Of a stretch of 26,568 bases of DNA, positions 24,021 to 26,568 are shown in pieces (the first letter of the stretch is position 1; the number at the start of each line of letters is the position of its first letter). The stretch spans positions 1 through 26,568 of the forward strand of contig JAURFJ010000006.1 of NCBI GenBank assembly GCA_030834365.1, read 5' to 3'. The notes beneath the pieces are model-generated. The model saw only the letters and a program-made list of their open reading frames with translations. It made no database searches and was not told the DNA's origin. A program made the position numbers and the translations under genes. Source of the DNA: Flavobacteriaceae bacterium. Lineage in GTDB: Bacteria; Bacteroidota; Bacteroidia; Flavobacteriales; Flavobacteriaceae.

Positions 24021-25018
24021 GGAACAAGTGCCATGCTCAAAGCCTGATACAATTCGATGTTCAGGTGGGCAGAAGCCAACTGTCCTACTCCTTTTGATTT
24101 CAAATCAATCTGCTTAAGATCAGCTAACAAGGTTGTTAGGCGCTTCATACTATAAATCTGTGCTGTTTGTTGGTAATCTTTGAGATAGTAAGGCGATATA
24201 CCTAAGACTTTAGGAGCCTCTGTCTTATTTTTTAACGCATGAAACTTAAACACCTTACTAAAAAATGAGAATAAAACCGGAACAGTCATTTGAATGGGGT
24301 GATCTTTCGCGTTATCAGCGAAATAAGCTAGAATATCTGAAGCTTTGTTCATTGAGCCTTGACTCAGTGCTTTCTGTAACTCGAACACATTAAAGTTTCG
24401 GTGCACGCCAACGAATCGCTCTATATGCTCTATTTCAACTTGCTTAATGTCGCTTTGAGCCAATTGAATTTTTTGGAGTTCACTGTGAATCCGTTTAGGG
24501 TCATTACCAACCGCTGCTAAAAAGAGTTGCTTGGCCTTAAGATCAAACGACAGGCCAATTTTTTGAATTTCGTTGTCGAACCATTGTGGCACTTCATTTT
24601 CATACAACTTCTTGCACTCAATTAAACCCTCTTGGCGCTCAATTTCCTTAATCACCTTCTTTCTTCTATCTATACTGGAGCTATGCATTAAAAAAACCAA
24701 TACGCACTGATTGTTCGGATACTCCAGATACGATTCTAATTCGGTCAATTGGCGCGATAGTGCCTGAGCCTGACGCACAATAACCAAGGTTCTAGGAAAC
24801 ATCATAGGAAGCTGGCGCGCGCGCTCAATTACTTGAGACATTCCCAAATCAGACCCATATAGGACCGTTTGGTTAAAGTCTCTAAAGTCTTCTTCGACAA
24901 TAGATTGCTCAAACCAGCTACCCAATTCGTCTATAAAATAAGACTCATCGCCATAAATTATATAGCAGCTTGCTAACTTTTCATTGGCCAAATGAGACTT
25001 TAAGCGCTCTAATCGCAT
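24017..25018 (-). CDS. holA: DNA polymerase III subunit delta
   Basis: A 333-residue HolA-type clamp-loader delta subunit, which opens the beta sliding clamp. The opening (MRLERLKSHLANEKLASCYIIYGDESYFIDEL) is the usual one, with a YGDE segment near 22-25 followed by a degenerate AAA+ domain, including FPRTLVIVRQAQALSRQL near 81-98 and a helical C-terminal collar domain (SHxN-type end, AHLNIELYQALS). The frame extends 12 codons further to 25054, but that would overlap the divergent gene at 25046; the ATG at 25018 fits the family and leaves a 27-base divergent spacer. The stop shares bases with the convergent E1 stop. Confidence 0.9.
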   Translation of the reverse strand: MRLERLKSHLANEKLASCYIIYGDESYFIDELGSWFEQSIVEEDFRDFNQTVLYGSDLGMSQVIERARQLPMMFPRTLVIVRQAQALSRQLTELESYLEYPNNQCVLVFLMHSSSIDRRKKVIKEIERQEGLIECKKLYENEVPQWFDNEIQKIGLSFDLKAKQLFLAAVGNDPKRIHSELQKIQLAQSDIKQVEIEHIERFVGVHRNFNVFELQKALSQGSMNKASDILAYFADNAKDHPIQMTVPVLFSFFSKVFKFHALKNKTEAPKVLGISPYYLKDYQQTAQIYSMKRLTTLLADLKQIDLKSKGVGQLASAHLNIELYQALSMALVP

Positions 25019-25045
25019 AGGAATTTGGTAATATTGTAGACTGGT

Positions 25046-25495
25046 ATGGAGCAAGATATATTGAATTTACCCCCGGCCCGATTCAAGGTTAAAAATACCG
25101 AAAACAGACGGCTAATATGGGACGTGATTCGAAAAAAATACCTGCCATTAACCCCTGAAGAATGGGTGCGTCAACACGTTGTTCATTTTTTGATGCATCA
25201 TAAAGATGTACCTGCGAGTCGGATACTTTTAGAACGAGCCGTTCATACCGCACAAAAGCGTTCGCGCTTTGACATTGCACTGACATCAAGCGACGGTCGA
25301 ATCACTGCGCTTATAGAATGTAAAGCCAGCACAGTAAAATTAGATGAGGCCGCGGTATATCAGATGCAGCGATACGCCTATGAATTAAGACCTGAGCTAC
25401 TGGTATTGACCAATGGCCTTCAACATATGATATTTCAATGGAATGACTCGGGCCAGAGTTACCATCAAATCGAAAACTTGCCTGATAATCTGTAG
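25046..25495 (+). CDS. Stand-alone HSDR_N-type PD-(D/E)xK nuclease domain protein
   Basis: A 149-residue protein matching the type I restriction enzyme R-subunit N-terminal domain (HSDR_N_2). It has PEEWVRQHVVHFL near 37-49 and the nuclease signature RFDIAL with Asp76, IECKA with Glu91 and Lys93, then VYQMQRYA with Gln106 and Tyr110. The catalytic set is complete, so nuclease activity is plausible. It has no helicase, methylase or specificity partner nearby, so it is not a type I restriction system. It is divergent from holA and six bases upstream of a glycosyltransferase; as I recall, this arrangement recurs in Bacteroidota, hinting at a housekeeping DNA role. The function is unknown. Confidence 0.85.
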   Translation: MEQDILNLPPARFKVKNTENRRLIWDVIRKKYLPLTPEEWVRQHVVHFLMHHKDVPASRILLERAVHTAQKRSRFDIALTSSDGRITALIECKASTVKLDEAAVYQMQRYAYELRPELLVLTNGLQHMIFQWNDSGQSYHQIENLPDNL

Positions 25496-25501
25496 CGTGA
25501 A

Positions 25502-26497
25502 ATGAAAGAACTTGCGGTAGTCATCTTAAATTATAATGGTCAAGAATTATTAGAGCGTTTTCTTCCTTCAGTTATAGACTATTCTGCTGATGCTCAAATA
25601 TATATCATCGATAATCAATCAGAAGACCAATCGGTTGATTGGATTAAAAAGCACTACTCCACTCAGATTAAGTGCGTTGTTCTAGATAAAAATTACGGGT
25701 TTGCCGAAGGGTATAATCGAGGCCTCGAAGCTGTGGAAGAACCTTACTGGTGCTTGCTTAACTCGGATATTAGAGTAAGCCCAAATTACACTTTGAGACC
25801 CATAGAGCTCTTAAAAGAGAACAACTCGATCGCTGCGGTTCAACCAAAGATTCGCAGTGAACGCCACCCGGCATACTTTGAATACGCTGGGGCAGCAGGC
25901 GGACTTCTGGACTACCTAGGTTATCCATACTGCAGAGGAAGACTTTTTCAATCCATAGAACGAGATGAAGGGCAATATGACGATGAGCGTTCGGTTTTTT
26001 GGACCACAGGGGCTTGTATGTTCATCAAAAAGACGGCCTTTTATGAAATCGGTAAATTTGATCCCGATTATTTTGCACATCAAGAAGAAATCGACCTGTG
26101 CTGGAGAGCTCAGCACAAAGGCCTTCAACTTTGGTACACCCACAATAGCTGTGTTTACCACCTTGGCGGATCTACGTTGAGCAATGCCAATCCCCTTAAA
26201 ACGTATCTGAATTTTCGCAATTCGCTATTTACGCTTTTTAAAAACCTTGGAGCACAAGAACGCGTATTGGTTCTTCTCATTCGCTTAATTCTAGACGGTA
26301 TCGCTGGTCTTTTATTTCTCATCCAACTAAAGCCGCGCCACACGTGGTCGATTCTAAAGGCCCATTTCAGCTTTTACTCCTCTATTTCCTCATTAGCAGC
26401 AAAAAGAAGAGAAATTCGGCCAAAAGCAATTGATAGATCGCCATTTTCAATCGTGTTTCAACACTTTGTACTGGGCAGAAAAAAGATTCTAAAATAG
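25502..26497 (+). CDS. Glycosyltransferase family 2 protein
   Basis: A 331-residue GT-A fold glycosyltransferase. It has VVILNYNGQELL at 6-17, the nucleotide-sugar contact IIDNQSED at 35-42, LDKNYGFAEGYNRGL at 61-75, the metal-binding LLNSDI at 85-90, TGACMFIKKTAF and the acceptor-side HQEEIDLCWRAQHKG, all typical of GT2 rhamnosyl- or N-acetylglucosaminyltransferase-like enzymes. The C-terminal hydrophobic segment (LIRLILDGIAGLLFLIQL) may anchor it to the inner membrane, as in cell-surface polysaccharide synthesis. The donor and acceptor cannot be read from sequence. It is probably co-transcribed with the HSDR_N gene six bases upstream. Confidence 0.9.
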   Translation: MKELAVVILNYNGQELLERFLPSVIDYSADAQIYIIDNQSEDQSVDWIKKHYSTQIKCVVLDKNYGFAEGYNRGLEAVEEPYWCLLNSDIRVSPNYTLRPIELLKENNSIAAVQPKIRSERHPAYFEYAGAAGGLLDYLGYPYCRGRLFQSIERDEGQYDDERSVFWTTGACMFIKKTAFYEIGKFDPDYFAHQEEIDLCWRAQHKGLQLWYTHNSCVYHLGGSTLSNANPLKTYLNFRNSLFTLFKNLGAQERVLVLLIRLILDGIAGLLFLIQLKPRHTWSILKAHFSFYSSISSLAAKRREIRPKAIDRSPFSIVFQHFVLGRKKILK

Positions 26498-26560
26498 TCT
26501 AGCTTCGTTTTAAAGTTTGGCAAAGTATTTGCTACTTTTAATGTTGAAAAATCAATTATT
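26498..26560. promoter_or_regulatory. Promoter region of the next gene
   Basis: This AT-rich gap holds TTTG at 26516-26519 and TACTTTTA at 26533-26540, one mismatch from the TAnnTTTG box, although the 13-base spacing is shorter than the usual 17-23. GCAAA-GTA-TTTGC (26520-26532) is a short inverted repeat between them. No terminator for the glycosyltransferase is visible. Confidence 0.35.
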
Positions 26561-26568
26561 ATGAAAAT
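26561..26568 (+). CDS. Start of a further gene (cut by the window edge)
   Basis: ATG-AAA-AT at the right edge, preceded by AATCAATTATT and a -7-like box 20-27 bases upstream, looks like the start of a new coding region. Only Met-Lys is visible, so nothing can be said about the product. Confidence 0.35.

Noticed and set aside
25046..25495. Part of a type I restriction-modification system
   Set aside because: Only the N-terminal nuclease domain is present; there is no helicase part, no methylase and no specificity gene in the window.
1..26568. tRNA, rRNA, CRISPR repeats, insertion sequences, attachment sites
   Set aside because: None seen on either strand; all gaps are 146 bases or shorter and contain only promoter-like sequence or short palindromes.

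Overview
The window reads as chromosomal DNA from a Bacteroidota, most likely a Flavobacteriales member (a Cryomorphaceae/Schleiferiaceae-like lineage is possible, but I cannot place it firmly). The reasons are several start-proximal -7 boxes of the TAnnTTTG type with no clear Shine-Dalgarno sequences, a fused E1 alpha/beta 2-oxoacid dehydrogenase, and the holA / HSDR_N nuclease / family 2 glycosyltransferase neighbourhood, which I remember as typical of this phylum. The DNA is very gene-dense. The largest gap is 146 bases (5787-5932), so there is no stretch above 300 bases without a gene. I see no tRNA, rRNA, CRISPR array, insertion sequence or prophage.

Layout. 1-5786: a small DCC-type thiol protein on the + strand faces a five-gene minus-strand run, read in order of transcription: chorismate synthase (aroC), an acidic amino acid/dicarboxylate symporter, a GshB-like ATP-grasp ligase, an N-formylglutamate amidohydrolase-like hydrolase and a QEGLA/DUF1704 metallopeptidase of the MATCAP family. 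5933-12644: envelope and metabolic genes, namely an LpxH-like phosphoesterase, a YdiJ-like FAD/Fe-S dehydrogenase abutting a rhomboid protease, an LpxL/HtrB-like acyltransferase and a GlmM-type phosphohexose mutase. 12713-15176: a lipoprotein gamma-glutamyltransferase and an XRE-S24 (LexA/CI-like) regulator. 15260-21578: a translationally coupled run of uvrA, a LOG-like phosphoribohydrolase and an outer-membrane protein carrying an M1-peptidase-like domain without its zinc site. 21624-26497: the fused E1 dehydrogenase, holA, a stand-alone HSDR_N nuclease and a glycosyltransferase. The start of one more gene lies at the right edge.

How genes may work together. The strongest candidate for an uncharacterised system is the ligase / amidohydrolase / MATCAP-like peptidase run at 377-3380. 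It couples an enzyme that makes an amide or peptide bond to two predicted metallohydrolases that break such bonds. By analogy with tubulin tyrosination (an ATP-grasp ligase opposed by MATCAP), it could be a bacterial cycle that adds and removes an amino acid on a peptide or small molecule. That is inference. The second is a likely damage- or stress-responsive switch: an S24 regulator with an apparently intact cleavage site and Ser/Lys dyad, divergent from uvrA, with a 24-base palindromic operator candidate between them.

Four convergent gene pairs overlap at their 3' ends and a fifth is 7 bases apart, leaving no room for ordinary intrinsic terminators. I moved the starts of five genes downstream of the longest reading frame (symporter 4716, amidohydrolase 2334, acyltransferase 10389, E1 dehydrogenase 21624, holA 25018) because this removes overlaps or promoter clashes and fits the family N-termini.
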